Below are positions 8,592 through 14,287 of a stretch of 17,374 nt of DNA, piece by piece. A program made the translations under genes and the position numbers. Source of the stretch: Clostridia bacterium (GTDB lineage: Bacteria; Bacillota_A; Clostridia; Christensenellales; CAG-138); contig JAFZCW010000039.1 of assembly GCA_017556125.1 (NCBI GenBank), positions 1 through 17,374 of the forward strand, written 5' to 3'. Position 1 is the stretch's first letter. The number at the start of each line of letters is the position of its first letter. The notes beneath the pieces are model-generated. The model was given only the letters and a program-made list of their open reading frames with translations, was not told the origin of the DNA and searched no databases.

Positions 8592-9581
8592 TCAGTCCTC
8601 CCTCGAATAATCGATTCCGATGGAATCAAGATAGCTTCTGACACGTTCCGCCTGCCGGTCTCTGTCCGGCAGCTGCAGCAGCATATGCCCGTAGACTTTC
8701 CCCTCGATGACCTTGGTATCCGCGAACAGGATGTTGACCGGCACCCTGCATTCCAGCACCAGGTTTGAAATGACCGGCCTGGAAGAATCCTCACCGTTGA
8801 ATACGATCCGGATCCTTTCCCCGTCATCGATCGTCTCGATTGCCTTTGCCTGCGGCAGAATCAGTTCCTTCGCGATATCGGACTGGGGATTTGTAAACAC
8901 TTTGCTGACCTCGCCGATTTCCACGATCCTGCTTTTATCCAATACGGCTACCCTGTCGCAGATCTGGTCGATTACTTTCATTTCATGCGTGATCACGATC
9001 ACGGTCACGCCGGTCTTTTCGTTGATCTCCTTCAGGATATCGAGAATGGACTGTGTCGTGGCTGTGTCCAGCGCACTGGTCGCTTCGTCGCAAAGCAGGT
9101 ATCTCGGTCTGGTCGCCATGGCGCGGGCAATCGCCACGCGCTGCTTCTGACCGCCGGAAAGCTGTGAGGGATAGGACTTCGCACGGTCGGAAAGCTTGAC
9201 CATTTCAAGGAGCTCCATCGCACGCTTTTCCGCTTCCTTTTTCCCGATCCCGGAGATCTCCATGGGGAAGCAGACATTTTTCAGCACGTTTCTCTGTTCA
9301 AGAAGGTTAAAGCTCTGAAAGATCATGCCGATGGACCGTCTCTCTGCGAGAAGCTCCCTGTCCGACAGTTTTGTCATATCCTTTCCGTCAATGACCACCG
9401 TGCCCGTCGTCGGACGTTCCAGCTGATTGATGCAACGGACCAGCGTGCTCTTGCCCGCGCCGGACAGCCCGATTATTCCGAAGATCTCACCGTCTTCAAT
9501 CGTGAGATTGATGTCCCGCAGCACTTCAAGCGGTCCGTTTGCGGTCTGAAACGTTTTGTTCAGACCCGTGATTTCAATCAT
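8592..9581 (-). CDS. metN: Methionine ABC transporter ATP-binding protein with NIL domain
   Basis: A 329-residue ATPase from ATG 9581. Walker A is GLSGAGKST (38-46), the ABC signature is LSGGQKQR (141-148), Walker B is YLLCDEATSALD (161-172) and the switch His199 is in VITHE. The C-terminal part (about 255-329) is the NIL/ACT-like domain that in E. coli MetN binds methionine and inhibits transport, so feedback at protein level is expected. The frame is open to 9638, but GGAGGG five bases before ATG 9581 and the normal N-terminus MIEITGLNKTF decide the start. The upstream extension would run through the attenuator terminator and is not family sequence. It is the first structural gene of metNIQ, downstream of a Met-rich leader ORF and an intrinsic terminator. 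Confidence 0.96.
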   Translation of the reverse strand: MIEITGLNKTFQTANGPLEVLRDINLTIEDGEIFGIIGLSGAGKSTLVRCINQLERPTTGTVVIDGKDMTKLSDRELLAERRSIGMIFQSFNLLEQRNVLKNVCFPMEISGIGKKEAEKRAMELLEMVKLSDRAKSYPSQLSGGQKQRVAIARAMATRPRYLLCDEATSALDTATTQSILDILKEINEKTGVTVIVITHEMKVIDQICDRVAVLDKSRIVEIGEVSKVFTNPQSDIAKELILPQAKAIETIDDGERIRIVFNGEDSSRPVISNLVLECRVPVNILFADTKVIEGKVYGHMLLQLPDRDRQAERVRSYLDSIGIDYSRED

Positions 9582-9597
9582 TGTTCCCTCCAAACAG

Positions 9598-9627
9598 AAA
9601 AAGCGGGAAGCCCGTTCTGCTTCCCGC
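9598..9627 (-). terminator. Attenuator: intrinsic terminator between leader ORF and metN
   Basis: On the minus strand GCGGGAAGC (9627-9619), loop AGAACGG, GCTTCCCGC (9611-9603): a perfect 9-bp stem, then TTTTT (9602-9598). It lies after the metN promoter and leader ORF but before the metN ribosome site, so it must be read through for metN expression. That position is what makes it an attenuator. I found no long, clean antiterminator; the best partial one pairs GCTCGTC with GACAGGC, with one mismatch. Confidence 0.9.
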
Positions 9628-9658
9628 CTGTCATTCAACGATAACTACAGGATCTTAC

Positions 9659-9748
9659 AAAGACGAGCCGAATCAATGCGCCGTGAGACGCATGCACATG
9701 CCCATCATGATGTTGCGGTCTGATCTCAGCATGGCCCGGCTCTCCTTT
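9659..9748 (-). promoter_or_regulatory. Structured leader RNA: closing helix around the leader ORF
   Basis: In the minus-strand RNA, AAAGGAGAGCCG (9748-9737), which contains the leader ribosome site, can pair with CGGCUCGUCUUU (9670-9659) just after the leader stop. Eleven of 12 positions pair (one G-U, one A-G mismatch), extended by two G-U pairs. Inside, AUGCGUC (9693-9687) and GGCGCAU (9682-9676) form a 7-bp hairpin with loop UCAC over the last leader codons. The fold would hide the leader ribosome site and bring start and stop together. It does not match the SAM-I (S-box) or T-box cores as I know them. Confidence 0.6.
9673..9732 (-). CDS. Met-rich leader peptide of metNIQ (19 aa)
   Basis: ATG 9732 to TGA 9675-9673 encodes MLRSDRNIMMGMCMRLTAH. 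Five of 19 residues are Met, four of them within codons 9-14 (M-M-G-M-C-M). The frame begins about 34 bases after the predicted transcription start, and AAAGGAG lies nine bases before the ATG. It is followed by the intrinsic terminator and then metN. This is the classic layout of an amino-acid operon attenuator: ribosome progress through Met codons would report charged tRNA-Met. The peptide has no membrane or secretion signal and probably has no function beyond its own translation, although its Cys and Arg-Ser-Asp-Arg part is unexplained. The short length means coding status needs conservation or ribosome profiling. It could instead be fortuitous within a structured RNA. Confidence 0.72.
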   Translation of the reverse strand: MLRSDRNIMMGMCMRLTAH

Positions 9749-9772
9749 CCTCCGTTCTCTGTCGATTTTCGT

Positions 9773-9801
9773 ATATTATCTTACTTTTCCCTCTTTGTCA
9801 A
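9773..9801 (-). promoter_or_regulatory. Strong sigma-A promoter of metNIQ
   Basis: On the minus strand TTGACA (9801-9796), exactly 17 bases, then TAATAT (9778-9773): a perfect -35 and a 5/6 -10. Transcription would start near 9766, giving a leader of about 185 bases before the metN ATG that holds the leader ORF and the attenuator. A promoter this strong is typical of an operon controlled after initiation. Confidence 0.85.
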
Positions 9802-9828
9802 TGCATTCCCGTGCAAATACCCGTTGTC

Positions 9829-9843
9829 CCGTGAAATCCACGG
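9829..9843. repeat. Short perfect inverted repeat between the metN and galM promoters
   Basis: CCGTG (9829-9833), AAATC, CACGG (9839-9843), 28 bases upstream of the metN -35 and 50 upstream of the galM -35. It could be an operator for a dimeric regulator. A T-rich run follows on the plus strand, but no plus-strand gene lies upstream that would need a terminator. A 5-bp arm can occur by chance. The rest of 9802-9893 shows nothing else I can name. Confidence 0.3.
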
Positions 9844-9893
9844 TTCTTTTTCGGTCCGCTCCCTTCCCTCCGTCCCAAACAGTTCATATGGAC

Positions 9894-9923
9894 TTGTTGC
9901 GAAGCGGCACATCACGCTATAAT
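9894..9923 (+). promoter_or_regulatory. Promoter of galM-MATE-UPF0489
   Basis: A perfect -10 TATAAT (9918-9923) with TTGTTG (9894-9899) 18 bases upstream as the likely -35; TTGCGA with 15 bases is the alternative. Initiation near 9930 would place the GC-rich hairpin at the very 5' end of the mRNA. Confidence 0.6.
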
Positions 9924-9933
9924 GAATCAATCC

Positions 9934-9989
9934 GCCCCGCGTCCGTCCGCGACGTTTGTTTGTGTCGGACAAGCCGGTTCCCGCGGGGC
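9934..9989 (+). promoter_or_regulatory. Long GC-rich 5'-UTR hairpin before galM
   Basis: GCCCCGCG (9934-9941) pairs perfectly with CGCGGGGC (9982-9989), and an inner GTCCG (9945-9949) pairs with CGGAC (9966-9970). The stem-loop fills almost all of the galM leader, from about the transcription start to six bases before AGGAGG (9996-10001). There is no T-run, so it is not a terminator. A 5' stabilising hairpin or a protein/RNA switch site are possible roles. Confidence 0.55.
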
Positions 9990-10009
9990 TCCCACAGGAG
10001 GAAATGAAA

Positions 10010-10990
10010 ATGATCCATCTGACCAACGGAATCCTTCAGGCGACCATTCTCCGTTACGGGGCCACTCTGCAGTCCCTGACCGTTCCCGATAAAAACGGAA
10101 CCCCCACAGACGTCGTCCTGGGCTATGATACTGTGGAAGAATATGGAGAAAACGACGGGTATCTCGGGGCTGTCATCGGACGCTATGCCAATCGCATCGG
10201 GAATTCCCGGTTCACGCTCAATGGAAAGCTCTTTCGCCTGGACAGCAACGAAGGCCGCAACCAGCTCCACAGCGGGGCTTCCTGTTTCGGACACCGCATA
10301 TGGGATGTGCTGCAGCAGACCGACAGTTCCGTAACGCTGGAACTGTTCAGCCCGGACGGTGCTTCCGGATATCCCGGAAACATGACCGTCCAGGTTACAT
10401 ATACTCTGAACGGCCGTTCTCTGGAAATCGGCTATAGGGCGTCGACCGATGCCGATACCCCCTGCAATCTGACCAATCATGCATACTTCAATCTTTCCGG
10501 CCATGATTCCGGAAGTCTCGAGGGTCATTATCTCCGGATCGATGCGGACGCCTATACACCGGTTACCGCCGAAAACATTCCGGACGGCACAGTCGCTTCC
10601 GTCAAGAACACCCCGCTTGATTTTACCGTCATGCGCGCAATCCCCGTCTCGAGGGCAGAAGACGGCGCCGTCACAGCCGCGGAATATGATTTCAACTATA
10701 TCCTGCGAGGATGGGACAGAAGCCTCCGCACCGCCGCGGAAGCGTTTTCATCCCTGACAGGGATCCGGATGACCGTCAGAACGACCTCGCCCGCCGTTCA
10801 GCTGTATGATGCGATCCACCTGTCGGACCGCAGGGGCAAACACGGCGTTTCATACCATCCGTTTTCCGCGTTCTGTCTGGAAACACAGTACTATCCGGAC
10901 TCTCCCAACCATCCGAATTTCCCGAGCACCGTCATAACCCCTGACACTCCCCTGAATGAAAAAACCGTTTTTCAGTTTTCGGCCGAATAA
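10010..10990 (+). CDS. galM: Aldose 1-epimerase (galactose mutarotase)
   Basis: A 326-residue cytoplasmic enzyme that interconverts alpha and beta anomers of hexoses such as galactose and glucose. Family residues are visible: GRYANRI (58-64), NQLHSG with His87, NLTNHAYFNLSG with catalytic His157 (153-164), and the catalytic base Glu291 in FCLETQYYPDSPN. Length is normal for GalM. The frame is open from 9956, but AGGAGG lies eight bases before ATG 10010 and the earlier codons fall inside the 5'-UTR hairpin. The other in-frame ATG at 10004 is only two bases from the ribosome site. No galK, galT or galE is present; it heads a probable operon with a MATE exporter (21 bases downstream), an unusual partnership. 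Confidence 0.94.
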   Translation: MIHLTNGILQATILRYGATLQSLTVPDKNGTPTDVVLGYDTVEEYGENDGYLGAVIGRYANRIGNSRFTLNGKLFRLDSNEGRNQLHSGASCFGHRIWDVLQQTDSSVTLELFSPDGASGYPGNMTVQVTYTLNGRSLEIGYRASTDADTPCNLTNHAYFNLSGHDSGSLEGHYLRIDADAYTPVTAENIPDGTVASVKNTPLDFTVMRAIPVSRAEDGAVTAAEYDFNYILRGWDRSLRTAAEAFSSLTGIRMTVRTTSPAVQLYDAIHLSDRRGKHGVSYHPFSAFCLETQYYPDSPNHPNFPSTVITPDTPLNEKTVFQFSAE

Positions 10991-11011
10991 AACTGCAGTG
11001 CATTCTCTGAA

Positions 11012-12385
11012 ATGGAAAGCAGAGGAACCAGTTTAACGGAAGGCGTCATCTGGAAGCAGCTGCTGAAGTTCTTCTTTCCGATCCTTCTCGGAACGTTGTT
11101 CCAGCAGCTTTACAACACGATCGACGCCATCATAGTCGGCAATTTCGTCGGATCCCACGCGCTAGCTGCGGTGGGCGGAAGTCCTTCTCAGATCCTGAAT
11201 CTGCTGATCGGCTTTTTCGTCGGCCTCGCTTCCGGCGCGATGGTTATTATCTCTCATTATTTCGGAGCGGGCGACCGGAAAGCCCTTTCCGATACCGTCC
11301 ATACCGCTGTCGCGTTCTGTCTGATCACGGGAGCGGCCTTGTCCGTTTTCGGCTATTTCCTTTCACCGTGGATGCTCCGGGCGGTAAAGACTCCCGCGGA
11401 CATTCTGGCCGATTCCGCGTCTTATCTGCGCACCTTTTTTATCGGGATCATCCCCCTGATGCTGTTCAATGTCGGGTCGGGCATCCTTCGTGCGGTAGGA
11501 GACTCGAAACGGCCCCTGTACTATCTGATCGTCTGCTGCATTCTGAATATCATCCTGGATATCGTATTCGTTACGGTGCTCCGGCTAGGCGTTCTGGGCG
11601 TTGCATGGGCCACGGTTCTCTCCCTGACGGTCAGTGCCGGCCTGGTCATATGGAGCCTGTATACCACGTCTGAACCCTATCAGCTCCGTTTCAGGAGAAT
11701 CCGGCTTCACAGGTACGTCCTGAGCCGGGTCCTGTACATCGGCGTCCCCGCCGGGCTTGAAAGCGTGCTTTATTCCGTTTCCAATCTGATCATTCAGATC
11801 CAGGTAAACGGCCTCGGAAGCTCCATGGTCGCGGCATGGACCGCCACCGGAAAATGGGACGGTATATTCTGGTCCGTAAGCAACTCGTTCGGCATCGCAA
11901 TTTCGGCATTTGTCGGCCAGGCGTTCGGCGCGAAAAAATATGACCGCATGCGCCAATCAACCCGCACCTGCCTGTATATCGCCCTCGCAACATCTGCGGT
12001 GCTGAGCGCGCTTCTGCTCGGTTTCGGGAAGTACGGACTGAGAATATTTACTTCGGACGCGCAGGTGATCGATCTTGCGGTGGAAATCATCGGATATTTC
12101 ATTCCGTATTATGTCCTCTGGACCTTTATTGAAATACTTGCCAATTCCCTGCGCGGCGCAGGCGATTCTGTCCGGCCGATGATCATCTCCCTCATCGGCA
12201 TCTGCGGATTCAGGCTGCTCTGGTGCGGTCTTGTCGTTCCGGCGCATTACAACATCATGATGATCAGTATCTGCTACCCGATTTCATGGGCGCTCACCGC
12301 AGTGGCGTTTCTGCTCTATTACCTTAAAAGCGACTGGCTGTCCCGATGCATCCGCCTGGAACAGCACAAAGCCGATCCGGCTTAG
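11012..12385 (+). CDS. MATE family efflux transporter
   Basis: A 457-residue integral membrane protein with about twelve hydrophobic segments arranged as two similar halves, standard for MATE exporters that expel drugs, metabolites or peptides using a Na+ or H+ gradient. The start block LTEGVIWKQLLKFFFPILLGTLFQQLYN and the repeat-like GAGDSVRPM in the second half (matching AVGDSKRPL in the first) are typical of the clostridial NorM/DinF-like group. No clear ribosome site precedes ATG 11012, which lies 21 bases after galM, so translation may depend on coupling with galM. The UPF0489 gene starts five bases after its stop. The substrate cannot be deduced from sequence. Confidence 0.92.
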   Translation: MESRGTSLTEGVIWKQLLKFFFPILLGTLFQQLYNTIDAIIVGNFVGSHALAAVGGSPSQILNLLIGFFVGLASGAMVIISHYFGAGDRKALSDTVHTAVAFCLITGAALSVFGYFLSPWMLRAVKTPADILADSASYLRTFFIGIIPLMLFNVGSGILRAVGDSKRPLYYLIVCCILNIILDIVFVTVLRLGVLGVAWATVLSLTVSAGLVIWSLYTTSEPYQLRFRRIRLHRYVLSRVLYIGVPAGLESVLYSVSNLIIQIQVNGLGSSMVAAWTATGKWDGIFWSVSNSFGIAISAFVGQAFGAKKYDRMRQSTRTCLYIALATSAVLSALLLGFGKYGLRIFTSDAQVIDLAVEIIGYFIPYYVLWTFIEILANSLRGAGDSVRPMIISLIGICGFRLLWCGLVVPAHYNIMMISICYPISWALTAVAFLLYYLKSDWLSRCIRLEQHKADPA

Positions 12386-12390
12386 AAACC

Positions 12391-13101
12391 ATGCGTGTAC
12401 TGGATCTGGATCTCGATTTCTTTCTGAATGACTGCTGCCCCCTTTCGGAGCCCGGCAAAAGACCGGATCTCGCCGGACATGAACCGTGGGTAGAAGAACG
12501 GGTGCGTTCCTTCCTCGAAAAGAACTGCGGACTGACAAAAGCGCGCAGGGTTCCCGGCAAAATCTTCGAAACGCATGACATGGCGCTTTCTTTCTGGCGG
12601 GACCGAATCCGTTCGGGTGAACTGACCGTTCCGTTCCGGGTTGTCCATGTGGACGCGCACAGCGACCTCGGCATCGGTTATCCGGGTCCGGGATATGTCC
12701 TGAACGGGGTCCTGCCCCAGAAAAGCGACGTCCGGCCCGATCTGGAAAAGTATTACCGCATCCGTCAGCTGGATGAGGCGAACTACCTGCTTTTCGCGCT
12801 TGCCTTCCGGTGGGTCTCCGCCCTGGAGAACATCCGGAACCCCAGATCGAGAGCGGATATCCCCCCTCAGATCCTGCTGCCCGGCCGTTCCGACCGGATC
12901 CGGCTCCGCTCTTTTGCGGCTGCCCTGATGGAATCCGTGAACGGGCCCGAGCCGGAGATCCCCTTCCTTGTGTACGACGATTACGAAAGCTACCGCGCAC
13001 CGGGTCCGTTTGATTTCATGACGCTGGCGGTTTCTCCGAGATATGCCCCGGAAGAGGCGGAGAAACTGCTTCCTGTTATTTCCGAATACATGCAGACCTG
13101 A
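12391..13101 (+). CDS. UPF0489 family protein (peptide-arginase/OspR-like fold)
   Basis: A 236-residue protein with two acidic metal-binding-like motifs: LDLDLDFF (4-11) and VHVDAHSD (85-92). The second resembles the DAHxD manganese motif of arginases and ureohydrolases. ETHD (60-63) and DDYES near the C-terminus may add ligands. These mark UPF0489, a family related to arginase; one studied member group (OspR-like) converts peptide arginines to ornithine in RiPP biosynthesis, but most members are uncharacterised. I choose ATG 12391 because the motif starts at once after it. The longer frame from 12346 would overlap the MATE gene, and neither start has a clear ribosome site. It is five bases after the MATE gene, so co-expression with an exporter is likely. 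I found no precursor peptide or other RiPP enzyme in the window, so a peptide-modifying role is only a hypothesis. Confidence 0.75.
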   Translation: MRVLDLDLDFFLNDCCPLSEPGKRPDLAGHEPWVEERVRSFLEKNCGLTKARRVPGKIFETHDMALSFWRDRIRSGELTVPFRVVHVDAHSDLGIGYPGPGYVLNGVLPQKSDVRPDLEKYYRIRQLDEANYLLFALAFRWVSALENIRNPRSRADIPPQILLPGRSDRIRLRSFAAALMESVNGPEPEIPFLVYDDYESYRAPGPFDFMTLAVSPRYAPEEAEKLLPVISEYMQT

Positions 13102-13104
13102 TCC

Positions 13105-13125
13105 CCGGCGCAGCCGGTTTCTCTT
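13105..13125 (+). terminator. Weak terminator after UPF0489
   Basis: CCGGC (13105-13109), loop GCA, GCCGG (13113-13117), then TTTCTCTT. The short 5-bp stem and interrupted T-run make it modest, but it sits three bases after the UPF0489 stop and just before the moaE promoter. Confidence 0.45.
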
Positions 13126-13153
13126 GCAACCGACCTTCCGGTAAGGTTATTGT
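13124..13153 (+). promoter_or_regulatory. Probable promoter of the MoaE-like gene
   Basis: TTGCAA (13124-13129), 18 bases, TATTGT (13148-13153). The -35 and -10 each match 4/6. The -10 starts at the third base of the 21-bp inverted repeat at 13146-13166, the same register as the TATTCT of selD, which strengthens the call. Confidence 0.5.
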
Positions 13154-13166
13154 TACAACAGATAAC
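13146..13166. promoter_or_regulatory. Operator-like inverted repeat upstream of moaE (copy 1)
   Basis: GTTAT (13146-13150), 11 bases, ATAAC (13162-13166), with an inner TGTT-AC-AACA extending the symmetry. The same element lies at 16384-16404 before selD: 15 of 21 positions are identical (GTTATT-S-TT-N5-AGATAAC). It covers the predicted -10, so a bound protein would block transcription. The arms recall the CGTTAT/ATAACG ends of the E. coli ModE site, but the regulator here is unknown. Confidence 0.65.
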
Positions 13167-13193
13167 AGTTTTAAAGCTCGAATGGAGAATCAT

Positions 13194-13595
13194 ATGGGTA
13201 ACACACCGAACAATACGCCTTCCGCAAGCGAATGGCTCGCTTCCGCAAAAGCGGACGCCGCCGCAGAGAACGTCGGCATGTACCTGCTGCACAACGGCGT
13301 TGTCAGAATCACTTCAAAAGCCGCCGCCCGTTTCGGACGAACGGATGAAAAACCCGTGGCGGGGATGGAGGTCAGCTACGATTGCGAACTGCTTGAAAGC
13401 ATAAGACAAACGACCTGCGCCATGGAAGGCATACAGGTCGTAAAGGTCTGGATCAATGAAGGGCTGCTCCGTGTGGGTGACGATCTGATGTACGTCCTGA
13501 TCGGCGGGGATATCCGCCCGCATGTGATCGGTGCCCTTGAATACATGGTGGGACGGATCAAATCCGAATGCATCCTGGAGAAAGAACTGTTCTGA
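13194..13595 (+). CDS. Divergent MoaE-like molybdenum cofactor biosynthesis protein
   Basis: A 133-residue protein resembling the catalytic large subunit of molybdopterin synthase (MoaE), which transfers sulfur from MoaD thiocarboxylate to precursor Z. The C-terminal half follows the MoaE pattern: VKVWINEGLLRVGDDLMYVLIGG (83-105) and a helix ending GRIKSECILEKELF (120-133), in place of the usual LK..PIWKKE end. It departs from canonical MoaE: the HR..AF motif is replaced by IRPHVIGAL, and only the second of the two active-site lysine positions seems kept (Lys130). Proteins of this kind are known in Clostridia and may be a separate subgroup. ATG 13194 is chosen because TGGAGA lies five to six bases upstream; the ATG at 13182 overlaps that ribosome site. 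It has its own promoter and an operator shared with selD. No moaD, moaA or moaC is in the window. Confidence 0.7.
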   Translation: MGNTPNNTPSASEWLASAKADAAAENVGMYLLHNGVVRITSKAAARFGRTDEKPVAGMEVSYDCELLESIRQTTCAMEGIQVVKVWINEGLLRVGDDLMYVLIGGDIRPHVIGALEYMVGRIKSECILEKELF

Positions 13596-13615
13596 CTGTT
13601 CCCGCAAACGGAGCT

Positions 13616-14221
13616 TTATCCGTTATTTGTTCCTCCCGCGCGCACCGTTCTTCTGTTCCGGAAAACCAGCCTGCCGTCCTCCTCAAATGATGCGGCCACC
13701 CTGTACCCGTCCAGATTCCGGACCCAGTAGGAATAATAATCGCCGCCGTTCTCCTCAAAAGAGGACATCAGCGACATGATGACCCCGCCGTGCGTCACAA
13801 GCACGACCGGATCCGTATTCTGTCCCGTTTTTTTCAGGAGTTCAGTCAGGCAGTTTCCCACGCGCTCCGAAAAAGAATCTATGCCCTCCCCGTTTCTGCA
13901 CGGCTCCACGCATCCGGAATTTACCCAGTTCGTATACTCGGCGTCGTCCTGCATTTCTTCCGCGGTCCTGTTTTCGAAAACGCCGAAATCCATCTCCCGC
14001 AGATCGGGAAGTATTATCTGCTCCGCGTCGGGAAACAGATGTTCTGCCGTTTGCTGCGTCCTTTTCAGGCTGGAAACGAACACACGCCGGACCGTTCTGT
14101 CGGGGATCCTGTTCCGAAGTTCTGAAACACCTTCCTCGCACAGCGGTTCATCCGTGCTTCCGATATACGCTTTTCTGATATTCCCGGCAGTCTTGCCGTG
14201 GCGGATCATGATCAGTTCCAA
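13616..14221 (-). CDS. Histidine phosphatase family protein, probably CobC-like alpha-ribazole phosphatase
   Basis: A 201-residue branch of the phosphoglycerate-mutase superfamily. The catalytic RHG is at 7-9 (phospho-acceptor His8), with Arg54 in SSLKRTQQTA, Glu76 in LREMDFGVFENRT and the second His144 in LVTHGG. This spacing and the LREMDFG block are common in CobC, which removes the phosphate from alpha-ribazole-5'-phosphate or adenosylcobalamin-5'-phosphate late in cobalamin synthesis. The position directly downstream of cobS supports that role, though such phosphatases are hard to tell apart by sequence. The start is TTG 14221 (AAGGG nine bases upstream), giving the family-standard MELIMIRHG; the alternative ATG 14209 would lose four residues. 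It faces the MoaE-like gene with 20 bases between. Confidence 0.8.
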   Translation of the reverse strand: MELIMIRHGKTAGNIRKAYIGSTDEPLCEEGVSELRNRIPDRTVRRVFVSSLKRTQQTAEHLFPDAEQIILPDLREMDFGVFENRTAEEMQDDAEYTNWVNSGCVEPCRNGEGIDSFSERVGNCLTELLKKTGQNTDPVVLVTHGGVIMSLMSSFEENGGDYYSYWVRNLDGYRVAASFEEDGRLVFRNRRTVRAGGTNNG

Positions 14222-14287
14222 TTGACTATACCCTTGTGAAATACTTCTGAAAGCGCTCCGTATCCATTCCGAACACCGATGCAGGCG

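Noticed and set aside
9582..9638. N-terminally extended MetN starting at 9638
   Set aside because: The extension is encoded by the attenuator terminator and lacks family similarity; ATG 9581 has its own GGAGGG.
9598..9801. SAM-I (S-box) riboswitch or Met T-box before metN
   Set aside because: I see neither the S-box core segments nor the T-box GGUGGNACCGCG-like antiterminator and AGAGA-like blocks. A covariance search would be decisive.
12369..12383. AAGCCG-ATC-CGGCTT hairpin at the MATE stop codon as a terminator
   Set aside because: No T-run follows and the UPF0489 start is a few bases away; the stem may simply reflect codon choice.
12284..13000. 238-codon minus-strand frame over the UPF0489 gene
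   Set aside because: Very Arg/Gly/Ser-rich, typical of an antisense shadow; the plus-strand UPF0489 motifs are intact.
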